Positions 35,801 through 48,215 of a stretch of DNA of 64,000 bases are shown here, piece by piece. Location: assembly GCA_030248215.1 (NCBI GenBank), contig JASANG010000442.1, forward strand, positions 62,001 to 126,000, given 5' to 3'. The stretch comes from Enoplolaimus lenunculus (taxonomy: Eukaryota; Nematoda; Enoplea; Enoplida; Thoracostomopsidae). The translations under genes were made by a program, and so were the position numbers. The notes under the pieces were generated by a model that ran no database searches, was not told the origin of the DNA, and saw only the letters and a list, made by a program, of their open reading frames with translations. How positions within the stretch are numbered: position 1 is the stretch's first letter; every line of letters starts with the position of its first letter.

Positions 35801-37911
35801 AACACAATGTTCAATATTGCCACCAACGGTAGACATTCAAATCAAACTTTTGTGTTTGGATTTACTGAAAAATGTGTTTGCTTCACGCTCGCGTGCTTTC
35901 TTTCACTATTACCTACGTTTCTAAAGTCTTAGGTCGAGATTTCTGGGTCCTCCACCATACTCTCACTTTAAAAATTACTGATCGCACTAAAATGTGGCAT
36001 TAACTCTATCGAATTTTAGTAACCCCTTGCAATTTTTTTATTATCTTCTTTTCGATGGCAATGCGAAAGGGATCCACTAGCGTGCAGTCGGAGGTGAGAA
36101 ATACGGACCCTGTGCGGTACTTTATTTTGCACCTGTTATATTTTCTCCTTTTCCGAGCAGGATAAAATCTGATGTCGGAATACGAGATACCGGGGTACCA
36201 GAGCCAGGTAGTGATTTTTCTACAGGAACCAAAACCGGATGTCAAGTAGACAGTAAAATGAAGTTGTGATTAGTGTCTTGAAACAAGCAATGTAACATTT
36301 TTTATATCCGAAATGAAGTTTTATGTTTCGAACTTGATGAAATGTTGTTACATTTGACGACGCTGTTTGAAATATAGGTATACCCCTATATAAACAAAAG
36401 CATTGTAGGCAACGTGTGTACAATAAAGATTGGAAAACTTGCACGATCGTCCTGCCTTGAGTTAAGGTCGAAAAAATAATATCTCCCAAGTGCTAAGAAT
36501 CCAAAGGAGCCGGAGGTCTTTTCTCTGCCGAAACCGGTGTAGACTCCCGGCTGTACCTTGGTGCCCCATAATACGTTGGCACATCATTGTCCCTACAGGT
36601 GAGCGTTTTTTGTTTAGTGTACATATACAGAATTAATAGTCAATTAAAATTTTGCCATAATTATAATTGGCTTGGGCTCCTAAAATTTTTTGCCTATATA
36701 ATTGGACAATACCCATTTTGAATGAAATGAAACATCAGAACTTATGTGATTTGATATGAGTTTGTACTTTCCGTGATATTTTAGTGGACAGCGTAATGTT
36801 TTTCTTTAGGGTGGAATAACGCTAAAAGAAACCCTATTAACCTATGTGAAATGAACTAAATTTGTGAAGTTAGTGTGGTGTTTCCGTGGGTAGAAATAGC
36901 GCTGCCTTTGCACGGGAGGCATTACTTACGCGGTAACAATGGTTTATATCAACATCAGGAGCCGGTCCACTGTGAGGCGGGTATGAGGCTTAGATTTTAG
37001 CTTATATACAGTCAGTAGCCAGGTCCCCAGTTGAGATGGTTCAGTTTTCCGTCCGTGCAGGTTTTGCTGTGGTTCAGAAGAAGCTATAACTACATTTTAT
37101 CACACTGTTTAAAACTTTGCGTTCAGTGCGTGTTGTTCGTTTACGTACGCACTTCACTGCATGCTAAATCTATAAGTCGTGCGATTTATTTTTGTGAACG
37201 GTGCGAACTTAATATGTATATAAAACTGTTTCTGATGCCAAACGGTTGATTAAAAACTTTTCAAGCACTTGTGATAACACACCTGTGCCACCATTGATTT
37301 CTCTGTCGCTTCAAATACTTTTTAGTATCAACGTGACTTCATTTCAAACAAGTACGTGTGTCACTGCGATTTCAGTTTTATGAGTATATTTATTTTAAAC
37401 TTCTATAAGGTTGGGTTCTATTGTGATTCCGAAGACCCGTCTTAAATAGATAAAATTTCGTTTTTAACTACAGTTGTAAATATTGCTTCTGCAAATTGTT
37501 CTTCCAGCAAGTAAAGTGGTGGTTGTCTTCATGCTTTGTGTATTTTTCTAATTTAATTTGTTTATAATGTATCTGCGTTGTTTTCGTAGTAAATTGAAAT
37601 AGCCTGTTTTATTAAAATGGCATTGGCCAAGCGAGTAGAGGGCCGTTTTACAAATGTATCGTTCGGCGTGTTTGCCTTTAACTTTTGGTACAATTTTCGT
37701 TAGTTTATTACTTTGATTTTTCAGACAGGTTAAAGTCGAAATTTTTGGCAATACTTTATAGATGTTTGCCGAAATTAGCAACTTAACATTATTTTAAGAA
37801 CTTAATCTCACTTCATTTGTGCTCCGTTAAATTTTGTCGACATTCGGCTCCGGTATCACCTCCGCTTGAACCCTATGAAGATGTATATACATAACGTTTC
37901 AGGGAATAATA
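32815..37911. other. Gene-free spacer between SH2B and GST genes
   Basis: No convincing exon. A hydrophobic 87-residue open frame (33503-33766) and a 71-residue one (34267-34482) have no splice or family support. A TTAGGC block lies at 34065-34170, a CCGGAG-type fragment at 36508-36565, and a composite inverted-repeat element at 34946-35792. Confidence 0.5.
34946..35792. mobile_element. Composite TAGTGACCCGAATAAGAGGG-type element
   Basis: The left end TACTGATCCGAATAAGAGGG and right end CTCTTATTCGGGTCACTA are inverted. The left ~100 bp (GGGGGTCATCATTTAGAGTC onward) occurs again from 35396, and a piece of the hAT-like family (about 35090-35250) lies between the two copies. The intact relative at 62174-62616 is 443 bp, so this 847-bp copy is nested or partly duplicated. 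Confidence 0.55.
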
Positions 37912-40900
37912 ATGCTCAAGGTATACTATGATTTAATGTCACAGCCTTGTAGGGCGTTGTTGATGTTTTTGAAATGTAACAAAATCCCGTTCGAGCACTG
38001 CCAGGTCGCCTTGCGAAAAGGTACCTTTGTGTATTGTACTTCGGCTTTATTCTAAACTAGCGAAAAAGATTCTGGCTTTAGCAATTTATTGTTTAGCTGC
38101 ATGTAAATTTTACCAAAGGGTGCACAACGCAGTACCTACATATGGTGTTGAGCACTAGTAACGTCGCGTGGTGAATTCGACGATCTAGATTCATGTATTG
38201 TAAAATCCTAGTGGTTTAACGAAAATCTTTCGTGTATTGCAGATTAAATATCCCACTGAAGGCTCTGAATTTGTCGACCTGGTGTTGAATTCGCGCCATG
38301 TTTTTAGCTTGCAAACACATTATAATTTTTACTAGAAAAATTTTCATCGCAAAGGTTTCATTATGACGGAAGTTTGGGACCCTTTATGTCGTGTGGTACA
38401 TTTGTAAAATTTTGCAGCCCGTTTTTGAGATGTATGTAGCTCGTGACATTTTCTATTTTTACAGGTGAGCATCTTCGTGATGAATTTACCGCAATAAATC
38501 CTTTCAAGAAAGTGCCTGTAATCGAGCACGACGGATTCAAACTTACGGAAAGGTATGGTGTAAATGCATGTGTATAACTTGTCTACAAATAAGCAGTAAC
38601 ATGAAACTTTTTTAAAAAATAAACAGTAAGCAGGGTGCAAAGCGTGAAATTTAGGAAAGTACGTGCAGTGCAGCATTATTTTAGGTGCCTGAGTTTTCCA
38701 TTTCTGTACAGTTCCCTTCATAGTTTTTGAATTTTTATAATTTGGCATAACTTAAGCTTACGACGAGACTTATACTTAGACTAACGCTTTAAACGTGGCC
38801 TTAAACCGCGAACGTGTATAAGTGCGTATTTTTTGTTTCTTTTTGTTTTACAGATAAACTCTCATATTATGTCTTTGTGATATTAAATTTAAACTTTTTT
38901 CTAAAAATTCCGTCTGCGTTATGTGAAATTTTTTAAGTACACGTTCTTGCAGTTTGAAATGTTTCAGTGTTGCGATTATGCGCTATTTGACTACACAGTA
39001 TCCGGTCGCAGCGAATTGGTATCCCACTGATCCGAAGCAGCGAGCACGTGTCGACGAATATATGGCGTGGCAGCATACTAACTTGAGAATTTTTGGTTCA
39101 ATGGTGTTTCAATTTCGAGTAAGATATTTTATAGAGGCCGTATTTATCATGGCCAACAACGCTATAATTTAAGGTGCGAATAATTAACGTGTGTTCTCTG
39201 TTATCGTCTGCTAAAATGCTTCTATTTTCAAATTATTTTGCATATTTATTCGTATTATCATTTATCCGTATCGTGCCTCATCTAAACAGGCTGGGGAATA
39301 ATGGAAAAATTCACATTGACAGCTATATTTTAGATTATTCTAGTTTGACCATAACAGTTTAGTAAGATTTACTCCGCGTAGATACGGTCCATGGTTGTTC
39401 TATGTTCTGCATGTAAATGTTTACGATGCAGTATTTACATTAATCTAAGATCATTATTCTTTTTGGTTTCTCTTTATTTTAGGTGGTACGGCCAGCACTT
39501 GCTGGCGTACAGTTTGATCCTGCGAAAGTCGACCGCTGGCGGGACGATCTTGACAAATGTTTAAGTCAAATGGAAGCCACATTCCTAGCCGACACAAAAC
39601 AATTTTGCAACGGGTTGCCAGACATTACCTTTGCTGATTTGTTTGCCGTGTGTGAAATGGAACAGCCCATGGCTGCGGGGTAGGTTAATTTCGATTTCAA
39701 TGTAAATTATTCCGCCAGTTAATGTGCGGAAACAATAGCTATATCAGGTATAATGCCGGGTTAACGATATAACTGGCGCAGCCTGGAATGCGTTTTGTAC
39801 CTATTACAATAGCGGGTAACGTTTTGTCTGCACGTTAATCTGCTAATTTGTCTGCTATCCTGATGTGACATCCACTGTTTGTACTGCTATATCATATGAT
39901 ATTCGAAATATTGTCCGTCAGTCATAAATATGACATGTTTGAAAATGTCTGCAAGGTTGCGATAAACTAGCCTGAATGTCCTATACAATATCATATGGTA
40001 CTAAAATTTAAAGTTTGAGTTATTGGTATTTACGATAAGCAAAATTTCCGCCATAAACAGAAAAATAGAAGCTAATTCAGTGTTCGAAATCACATAAACT
40101 ACATTATCTGGCTTTTCGTTATGTTATTCGCGCATAAATTACATAGTCGGTGTCATGTGACATATGGCTGTTTGTACACGAAGATTTATGGAGATCCTGG
40201 ATTTCTAAGCCAATATCATGTGACATTCACATTTTGTCTACATAACCGCTATTCAGAACACAAAATTTAATGTTGACGTCGAATCAACATGGACAAGACG
40301 TGTTCCGGGATGCGCCAGTTATAATATGAACCACGCATAAGTAGCAGTACTGTTCGAATCTGACTGAAATATTTTCTGAATCAACATTCACAACATAGAA
40401 TTTATTTTTTCTTAATTAATCTGCAACCGAGTTCTACTTAGCTACATGCGTTTTTAGTTACTCGATACAGACGAACCGTTGCAAGGTAGCTAGTGATGTG
40501 ACCGTGAAAATAGGTATATTTATATCCAGACAACAGTTTAGTTTGTAGAAAAGCTAATAATGTGTTAAGTGGCTTAGGTATTTTTAAATATTAAAGTGCG
40601 TATAATCGCAAATAGAATTGGCATAATCTTTTTGGCCCATTTAATTAAGGCCCTTTATCTGCCTACCATGCACTAAGGATAAATATTTACCTCACGTCCT
40701 CCATTTGTCCTGTTATCCGTTGCGCTTACGCCGTTATTATAGACGGTTTTTTTCTATTAACCAGTTTTTGCATTAAAACTTTTATTCGAAGAAATTGCAC
40801 TGAACATCGTTTCTATTCAGCTGGCACTGGTCATTTCTATAACGGACAGGTCTCTTATTTACATGCCATGTTTATAGTTTGGTCGTTTTGCCGTTTCAGC

Positions 40901-41038
40901 TACGATATTTTTGAAGGGCACCCGATCGCCAAAGCATATTTAGAACGCGTTAAATACCGAATTGGTGCCGAACTCTATGAGGAAACGCATTCCATTGCTC
41001 GGAAAGTTCGCCAAAGTGTGCTTTCTGCGAAATTATGA
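37912..41038 (+). CDS. Theta-class glutathione S-transferase
   Basis: Five exons: 37912-38020, 38465-38552, 38968-39118, 39483-39679 and 40900-41038, all GT-AG and in phase, giving 227 residues (theta class about 240). The N-terminal thioredoxin-like domain starts MLKVYYDLMSQPCRALL; Ser10 sits where theta enzymes carry their catalytic serine (LMSQPSRA). KVPVIEHDGFKLTES contains the cis-proline and the glutathione-contacting E-S pair, followed by VAIMRYL. The helical C-terminal domain includes WQHTNLR, ITFADLFAVCEMEQPMAAGYD and a final helix ending RQSVLSAKL. It should conjugate glutathione to electrophiles in the cytosol. The start lies nine bases after a TTTCAG, a plausible spliced-leader acceptor. 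In exon 3 the TTTCAG at 38962-38967 is used in preference to the upstream TTGCAG, because only it keeps the TES-VAIMRYL reading. Confidence 0.93.
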
Positions 41039-43421
41039 TTTGATACGTATCGGAGTTCAACACGAGATTCGCCTTTTTTCCGAAAGAAAATTAAACTCCG
41101 GCGCCGGTATATATCGATTTTTTAATGACGGAGGTTTTCGAAATTTTGATACGGAAAGGTTTCGTATTTTTATAGCATTTGAGTCGTTTGAGAGCACTTT
41201 TTTGTAACCACCGTACAATTTTCGAAATTCAGTTGTCGAGATTTTTTGAAAAGAATCACAAACATATACACCACTTTCTTACAACAGTTTGTAGCTTATT
41301 ACGGTTTCAGTGTATGCATCATTTTATTTGTTTAGTTTTGCTTGACCGCTGGCTCCGGAAACTTTTGTCAACCGTTGGCTCCGCTGCTTTTCATCCTTCG
41401 GGTGCACTCTGATGTTTGGAAATGGTTTTACCTTAACCAGTGTGAAACATTTTATTTAATTTATTTTTTAATTATATTATTTATATCTTTCACTGTCTAT
41501 GGCTACTTCAGTGAAGTTTTACTCATATGTTTAGTGATTTTTCTGCTTACAAATATTTACTAGTTTTTATCGGAAAAAACGCGGCAGACTTAAGCTGTGA
41601 CTGTTAAATTTAGTTGTCAACGAAGATAATATGTATCAATGTCGTAGCGCAAATTGCTACGTCAGGTATTTCGGTACGTAATAATAAGAGTGTTGTAGAA
41701 GAGGATTTACCTACCCTCGGAAAACTTAAACTTAAATTATAGCTTAACTGAACTTGAATGTGAGTTTAAGTGAAATATAAATGGCTGGACGAACTAAGTA
41801 AACCGGAATTTTAAGTTTAACTTAAACTAACATTTTTAAATTTTGGGCAAGTTAAAGCTAAACTTATTTTTAGTTCAAGGTATAAGTACGGCTCAGACAC
41901 TATGTGGTTCTTGGAATTCATTAAGTTTAGATTTAGCTCAAAATCAGTAATATTTCAAATGAGTTTAATTGTAACCTGTCGGTTAGTTTAGTTAATCTAG
42001 AAAGTTAGTTTAACACTCCTAGACTAGCTTAAGTGTAAATTGAGTTGGTTTAAGCTTTTAGAGAGTACGCGTCGTAATTGTTAGTGATCGGCCAATTACA
42101 AAATTTTGATACGCAAATAAGTATGTTATTTATTGCTGACTTTATAGCACTATCGCTAACATTCTGGTGTGGCTTGTATCTGCTTGTATGTAAGTATGCA
42201 GCTAGCAACGTATTTTTGAACGTAGCACAATACCCGGTGTAGCAATTTGCGCTACTTCATAGACATAAAACGTCACATCGCAGATGGCGTCAGCATTTAA
42301 ATAATGCATAATTCAGATTTTTCACATTAGTATGTAAGCTAGGGCCTTTGTTGGGAGCATAACACACTTATTTTATGGCCCATCTACGTTATATTGTATA
42401 CGTTACTGTAAAAACTTCATATTTTTCCTGAGACCCTACATTGTACTAAAAACTTCGGCGTTTTTCGTTTTAACCGGTTAGGTTGGGGGCCCTTCAGGCG
42501 GCCCCCCTTAAATGTGGATATGGGGGTGGTTGCTTCGGCCCTGAGTGCAAGAACATGTTGCTGTGATTCTCGTAATGTTTTTCGTATAGTATTGAAAAGT
42601 ACCTAGTTTTTCCGAAGGGACTATGCCGTTGTGCAGCTACTGTGCCGTTTACTATCTGTATACGCAAAATATGAATTATACTCGACTGAAGTGTCAATGA
42701 TCCTTGGTGGATATAGAACTTTTTGACGGGGGGGCTGCGCGATATATTTTATAACGCGAGCAAAAAGCCGAACGCGAATTTAGCACTAAATTTCAACGAA
42801 AATTTGGTTTGGGATCTTTGTTAATGGGTATAGGCCTAATTGGCTTCCGCATGTATTCGCTATTGTCTCGCCCGAAACTAAATGAGCAATAAGTACCTAC
42901 TGTTTTATTATTTAAAGTACACTGAGAGTAAGTCTTCTAACAAGACGTATAACAGCTAAAGGATTGCGCTTGGAATATGTGAACCCTCAGGCCCATAAGT
43001 TTATCTGCAGCGTGGAAACAGTCCTAGAAGATGTCTCTACAGTTTAACAGTTACTCATTGTCCTTGTCATTGAGCACTGACTAAATAGATATATTAGCGA
43101 TATTGTCTTAAATTTCAAGCCAACATATTGTTTTAGTCACAGTTCCAAATGAGTGCTATAAAATGTTTACAATAGCTTGTGCAAAGTAAACATGGATGAC
43201 GTATTTTTTGTGATATGATTCGAATGATGTGCTAAAGTAAACATTACGCGGAAATTTGTAATTGTGTACCTAATTGCACGAGCTAAATAAAATATATGTG
43301 TGTAAAAATTTTAGTCGTAAAACTTAACAATATGTACATATATACACCCATTTGCCTGAAGTCCACCGAGTTAAGAAAATTTAGACTACGTATTCAAGTC
43401 AATGTTTCTTTATAAGTTCAT
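41039..43421. other. Gene-free spacer with repeat fragments
   Basis: No exon recognised. About 41088-41412 has CCGG-type sequence ending TTGGCTCCGCTGC and then GGGTGCACTCTG, a decayed right end of the CAGGGTGCAACC family, directly after the GST stop. A 41711-42070 element is listed separately. Confidence 0.5.
41711..42070. repeat. TTTAAGTTTAA-rich MITE-like repeat
   Basis: About 360 bp made of shuffled AACTTAAACTTAAA / TTTAAGTTTAACTTAAAC words on both strands. The ends CCTCGGAAAACTTAAAC and GGTTTAAGCTTTTAGAGAG are weakly inverted, which suggests an old inverted-repeat element. Confidence 0.45.
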
Positions 43422-45668
43422 CAGGGTACAACCGGAGGTCTGACTCCGGCAAAAACCGGCCTCCGACTCCTGCAGAAAACCGGCCTCCGACTCCGGCAGA
43501 AACCCGGCCTCCGGCTCCGGCAGATAATCGGCCTCCGGCTCCGGTAGAATTTTTGCCGGACGTTCCAGGAATTTTGGTAGTAAAATTTTGCACAATTGTA
43601 ACAACGGTACAGTATAGAGGGTCGGCACTCCAAGGAACGCCTTCCAATACTACCGGTTACCTAAGCGCACAACTAATCAACTCTTAATTAATTCCTCAAA
43701 ATTCACAAGTAGCTGTGACACGCTTACACAAAAATTCTGAATTCGCGCACGACAGCGCAGGTTGCTTTTATAGCTGAATTATGAAAGGTCGCCAATATTC
43801 TTAGAATTTGCTAGAAACCTTTAAAATTGTTAAATGTTCGTTCAACATTTAACAAATTCGCGAAAAAATGGATTTTTAAAACAATTTTTAGCTTAAATCT
43901 AGCACAAAGTTTGCGGAATTGGATAATGTTTGGGTTTAAAAATATAAATTATAAAAGTTTGATCTTTTAAAAATTAAAATTTTTCAGAAATATTTAAATG
44001 TTTCGGCTACTCCAGAGTTTTACCAAACACTCAAACTTTCAGAAGTGCCATTCCCAGCGAGCCAAACAAGGGTAACGCCCATCGCTAGCCAACAAAAATC
44101 ACAAGCCCAACTGAGCAATAAGTACTCCACTTTCGGTCACGTGCATGTCACCATTTGAAAAATCAAATATCAGTTCAGGTCACCACAATATATGGATTAG
44201 ATTCCCTATCTCACGTTAAACTCAAATGGCATATGTTCGTAAGCCCGCCCACAGTCTAATCCTTGTAAAAATGCAACGCGCACTAGAACCTGAGAACACA
44301 CTGTGCATAAACCAGTCATCGTAATGCAATGTCAAATCACAATGAATGTATCTTATTTTTTCAGAGAAGCAGACAAAACAGCAATAAGTAGATTTGTGCC
44401 ATCTCAAATCTCAAAATGGGGTTTCGTATTTCACACAAATTGCGCACCCGACGTTGAAATAAATTAAATTTCATCTCTACTTTTTGTGTCCTGCAACATT
44501 CACATATAGAAGTATTGCACTTTCCGCCTACGCTTGCTCACACACATACCCCCAAGTCACAAGATCAATTCAGATCTTTCTACCAAGAGGCATCAAACAA
44601 GCGCTACCGCACCAAGAATTTTATTTTCACCAGAATCTCAAAAATACAACACTAGAGGTGACTACTGGTATTTTAGGAATTTAATAGAGGATAGTTTTTC
44701 GAGTTATGCCGAATTGATATATTACCAAGGTGTTGTAAATTATAATGTCACCAATACAAGTTACAGTTTTAACCTACCTCGATTCTGCCCCCAAAAACAT
44801 CAATTTCAAATAATTACCCCTCAAACGCAGACTAAACTTAAAACCGCAATTAATACTCTTTGTTGGGCTAAGTTCACAGCTGTAAAAACCAGCACATCAT
44901 AAATTGCTTTCCGAAACATAATGCAACACGCAAATGCGTACAAAAGTTTTACAAGGCACACTTCATCAATGTGATCTATAGATTTTCAAAGGTTATATTG
45001 TGAATAAACAAAATAATGAACTAGCCGGGTGCACAGTTGAACAGGGTATGCCCTTTAATTCAGAGCACAACCCTAAGCATCCAAAAACCCATTCGTACTC
45101 TATGCAATGGTTAGCAATACACCACCTAGTGCGCAAAAGTAAAATCAGGCAACGTTAAAAACCAAGTAAATATTTAAACTAAGTCAAGGCACCCCCTGGC
45201 GCACAATTACCGCTCATAGGCATAGTGTAATATATTTCTTTCATAGCGTACATATTTTCGTGATCACAAATAGGAAGTACACATGGGGACAGATAGAGAG
45301 AATATCGCGTCCTAAAACTTCTAAAGGCACAAAACAGCACTTTGATATACTTAAATGAATTTTTGTCCATTGAGGTGGAAAATTTTTCTGTTCGGGTCCA
45401 GATCCCTTGACCCCCTGTCTCTCGCTACACAATTCTGCAAAATTTATCTGTTTAGCGCGCTTCGTTTTACTTTTGTCACAATTTTCATAAAAGAAGGTTC
45501 GAAATTTTGGAGAAAATTAGCGTAAAATCAAACAACTTGACAATATATTGCAATATTGGCTAAAATTAACTAACCATCGTTTTTACCGACTAATTTCACC
45601 TCACCTTCGGCTCCGGCAAGTTTCGTTGACCTCCGGCTCCGGTATTTTTCACCTCCGGTTGCACTCTG
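43422..45668. mobile_element. 2.2-kb hAT-like element
   Basis: Begins CAGGGTACAACCGGAGGTC and ends TTCACCTCCGGTTGCACTCTG. Flanks AAGTTCAT (43414-43421) and GAGCTCAT (45669-45676) match at 6 of 8, fitting a hAT 8-bp target duplication. The left end has four to five tandem units like CGGCCTCCGACTCCGGCAGA; the right end has CTCCGGCTCCGG repeats. The last ~230 bp are shared with the 283-bp element at 55127-55409. The longest interior frame (122 residues, 44534-44902) shows no transposase motif, so it looks non-autonomous. Confidence 0.7.
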
Positions 45669-46003
45669 GAGCTCATATTTTATAAATATCAAACAATTTT
45701 GTTAGTGCAATTTACAAGTTTTAAAAATTTATGTGAAACTGCACTGAGCCCGTGGGGCTGTCGCGTTTTACGGAGGCGATGGAAGTGCTGACAATATCCT
45801 ATACTCTTAAAGCGGATGTTTCCGTTTTGTTGAAGATATGTTCGTTATTGTTAAACAAGCAGCGAGACGGTTGTTTATGTTTAAGATATAGTTCAAGTTT
45901 TGTATTCCGTTTTCAATATTTTTACTTTTCTTTTTACTACACTGCTTTTTATGTTTTTTGTATATTGAAATTTTTGTGAAAAATATCCCATGATAATTAC
46001 TAG

Positions 46004-46752
46004 ATGTCATCGAAACAACGACAGCTTGTTGCGTACATTGTCGTTCGGCGTGATTTGATAACAGATTTAAAGTGGCCTCTGGGAGCGGTTATGGCTCAGG
46101 TTGCTCACGCGACGGCAGCTATGTTATGGGAAATGAAAGCCGACGACAACGTTATTGAGTACATGTCCAAGCCCCAGTCAATGAGAAAAGTTGTTTTGGA
46201 GGTAGGCTCAAACCTAGTTTATAGAAATAGTGGTTCCCATGGCCTACTTTGGGCTGCATGCACACCAGGCACACACGGAAGCCTGCCACCGGCAGCGGTA
46301 GAATTTTTGCAGGGGTTCCGGCAATTAGCTTGTGAAATTTTCAAAATTTTAAATTGTGCTTCTTCAAAAATTTTCTTCGCAACTTTGGAGCAATTTTAGT
46401 TTCTAAATGCTAAAGTGACGATTTTTTCCAAACAAAGCTTAGAAATATTTTTGGACAACTTTTCACAGACTGTTAAAAATATGTAAAGAAAACATTACTA
46501 AATGCTGCGCTGGCTTTTGAACAGGAAATCATTGCATATACCAGTGGGTTTTATTTCGAATTACATGTTTTGTAATTTTAGGTGCCTAACGACGTCGAAT
46601 TAAAAAAATCGTGTGATCAATTATCTGCGCATGATATTCGTTACCACCTTTGGATTGAACAACCTGAAAACATACCAACTTGTATTGTTGTGCGCCCCGA
46701 AGAAAAAACGACGGTGCATAAGCATTTGAAGCATCTGAAATTGTTTGCGTAG
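46004..46752 (+). CDS. PTRHD1: PTRHD1-type peptidyl-tRNA hydrolase 2 family protein
   Basis: Two exons, 46004-46201 and 46582-46752, phase 0 junction, 122 residues (human PTRHD1 is 140). The fold signature is present: VAYIVVRRDL, then WPLGAVMAQVAHATAAMLW, then MRKVVLEVPND, and the C-terminal HLWIEQPENIPTCIVVRP. WPLGAVMAQ-HA and LWIEQPEN are characteristic of PTRHD1 rather than of PTH2 itself. PTH2 enzymes release peptides from stalled peptidyl-tRNA; whether PTRHD1 is active is unsettled. The ATG directly follows a TAG that could be a trans-splice acceptor. The intron contains a CCGGCAGCGGTAGAATTTTT fragment of the CAGGGTGCAACC family. Confidence 0.93.
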
Positions 46753-46822
46753 GTTGAAGATCTTTTTAAGTTTTGTATTGTATTACTTACTGTAAACTAC
46801 ATAGCTAGGTGTATGATTGCAA

Positions 46823-46828
46823 AATAAA
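46823..46828 (+). terminator. Polyadenylation signal AATAAA for PTRHD1 gene
   Basis: First AATAAA downstream, about 70 bases after the stop codon. Confidence 0.6.
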
Positions 46829-46964
46829 TATACAAAGCGTTGCTGGAATTGTAATTTCACATAACTTCAACGCGTATGTATCAATGAAGTGTGTGCAATG
46901 TGGTTTCTCGTTTACTGAGACAGTTAAAATGGTCCTATAAAACGGTCGTTCAGTTCTGACATGT

Positions 46965-47365
46965 TGCACTCTAGCCAAGCACTCTACCGATAGAGCGCGC
47001 GGTCGACTGCAACGGTGTCATTTTCTTCTATTAGTGCGCATGTATGGCAGTCTATGCTTTACATACACTTACTGTGGACATATAGACCCATCCCTTGTCA
47101 TTAGTTTGGTAGGCTTTGTTGGAAATATGCAGTCTGCACGATACTTGTTCGAAATTTTGCTCTAAGTTAAGGACCATGCCAAGAGTCGAACCTCGGTCAC
47201 CCGAGAGTCGAACCTCGGTCACGTTGCACTCGTGTTCAGCATGCTACCATTACACCATGTCATGTAGTCATTGCAACAACTTCTTACACTGGTATATAAG
47301 ATATATGTGCACATGTATAGCATTTTTTGCTTTACATACACTTACCGTGTAACATATAACGACAT
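46965..47365. repeat. Two direct copies of a tRNA-like SINE-like repeat
   Basis: The tails TGCTTTACATACACTTAC-GTG occur near 47056 and 47330, each preceded by GTTGCACTC and a tRNA-like segment. On the minus strand the second reads CATGGTGTAATGGTAGCATG, close to the D-arm of tRNA-Gln/Glu, then GACCGAGGTTCGACTCTCGG, a good T-arm with B box; the T-arm is duplicated (AGAGTCGAACCTCGGTCAC twice, 47171 and 47203). The anticodon arm does not pair, so this is not a working tRNA. Confidence 0.55.
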
Positions 47366-47462
47366 CCATCTTTTTACAGTCTCACGTACACTGCCGTCCT
47401 TTGTGCGTAAGAAGCAGGACTTAAGAGCCAGTCACTCCGAGCCTGGGGTATCATTCAGCTAC

Positions 47463-47854
47463 CAGGGATGGGAGCCTCGGTATTTGGAAGCTCTCGGTCT
47501 CGGCAAGTCTCAGTATTTGACGCTCGGTCTCCGTTTTTTTGAATCTCGTTGATTTGCGACCGAGACCACAAGTCGAGGATTCAGCAAACGTCTCGCGTAC
47601 TGTTGAATAAGTTATGCCTGATGAATTAAGCTGTAAATTAATGAATTTTCATTGTTACGCAATAATGAAGAGCAGATATTTTGAAAAACACCAAAATGTG
47701 AAAAACACAAAAACTACGAAAAACTCAGAAATAATTTATTTTGAAAGTTTTAATTTTTTGGGTGATGACCAAAAATTGACCGAGACCGAGACTTCATGGC
47801 CAGTCTCGGTAGTCAACTCTCAGTCTCGGTTTTAACCGAGACCATGAATCCATG
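47463..47854. mobile_element. MITE with CTCGGTCTCGG subterminal repeats
   Basis: Begins CAGGGATGGGAGCCTCGG and ends CCGAGACCATGAATCCATG, inverted. Flanks TCAGCTAC and GTAGTTAC match at 5 of 8. GGTCTCGG words crowd both ends. Probably hAT-like. Confidence 0.55.
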
Positions 47855-48104
47855 GTAGTTACCACGGCATAACATTCTGTCGGTTAATCCCTCAACCTGG
47901 ACATGAGTGCAAACGCAATATGGTTCACATAACTATCTCCAACTTTAATTATTACAGACTTTGTGTACATATGAAAATGATCTTAAGCGGATTATAAGCG
48001 ACCGTCAGTTCCAATATTAATGAAATACTTGATGATCAACTCTGCAAAAATCTCATTCACTTTTTTTCGTTGTGTAATTTTATTTACTTTTTTTATTTCT
48101 ACAC

Positions 48105-48215
48105 CCCCGACCGAGACCGAGACCAAAAGTCTCGGTCTCTGTAGGTTGGGTCTCGGTCTCTGTTTCAGTCTGTCCTGCTTTTTTGGTCGAGACCGCCCAT
48201 ACCTACTGACAAAAT
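48105..48215. repeat. Fragment of the CTCGGTCTCGG family
   Basis: GACCGAGACCGAGACC, then GTCTCGGTCTCTG, ending GACCGCCCATACCTACTG, which resembles the end of the 47463-47854 element. Confidence 0.5.

Noticed and set aside
38344-38748. 134-residue frame antisense to the GST gene
   Set aside because: It overlaps GST exon 2 and its flanking introns, and has no recognisable domain or splice support.
38950-38967. Alternative GST exon-3 acceptor TTGCAG at 38951
   Set aside because: It would insert residues in a conserved TES-VAIMRYL segment; the TTTCAG 15 bases later preserves it.
43399-43647. Gly/Arg/Pro-rich open frames in three registers
   Set aside because: They are translations of the CGGCCTCCGACTCCGG subterminal repeats of the hAT-like element.
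44534-44902. 122-residue frame inside the 2.2-kb hAT-like element
   Set aside because: No BED finger, catalytic core or dimerisation motif is visible; composition is like the surrounding AT-rich DNA.
47165-47265. Functional tRNA-Gln or tRNA-Glu gene on the minus strand
   Set aside because: D-arm and T-arm look right, but the anticodon arm and acceptor stem do not pair and the T-arm is duplicated.
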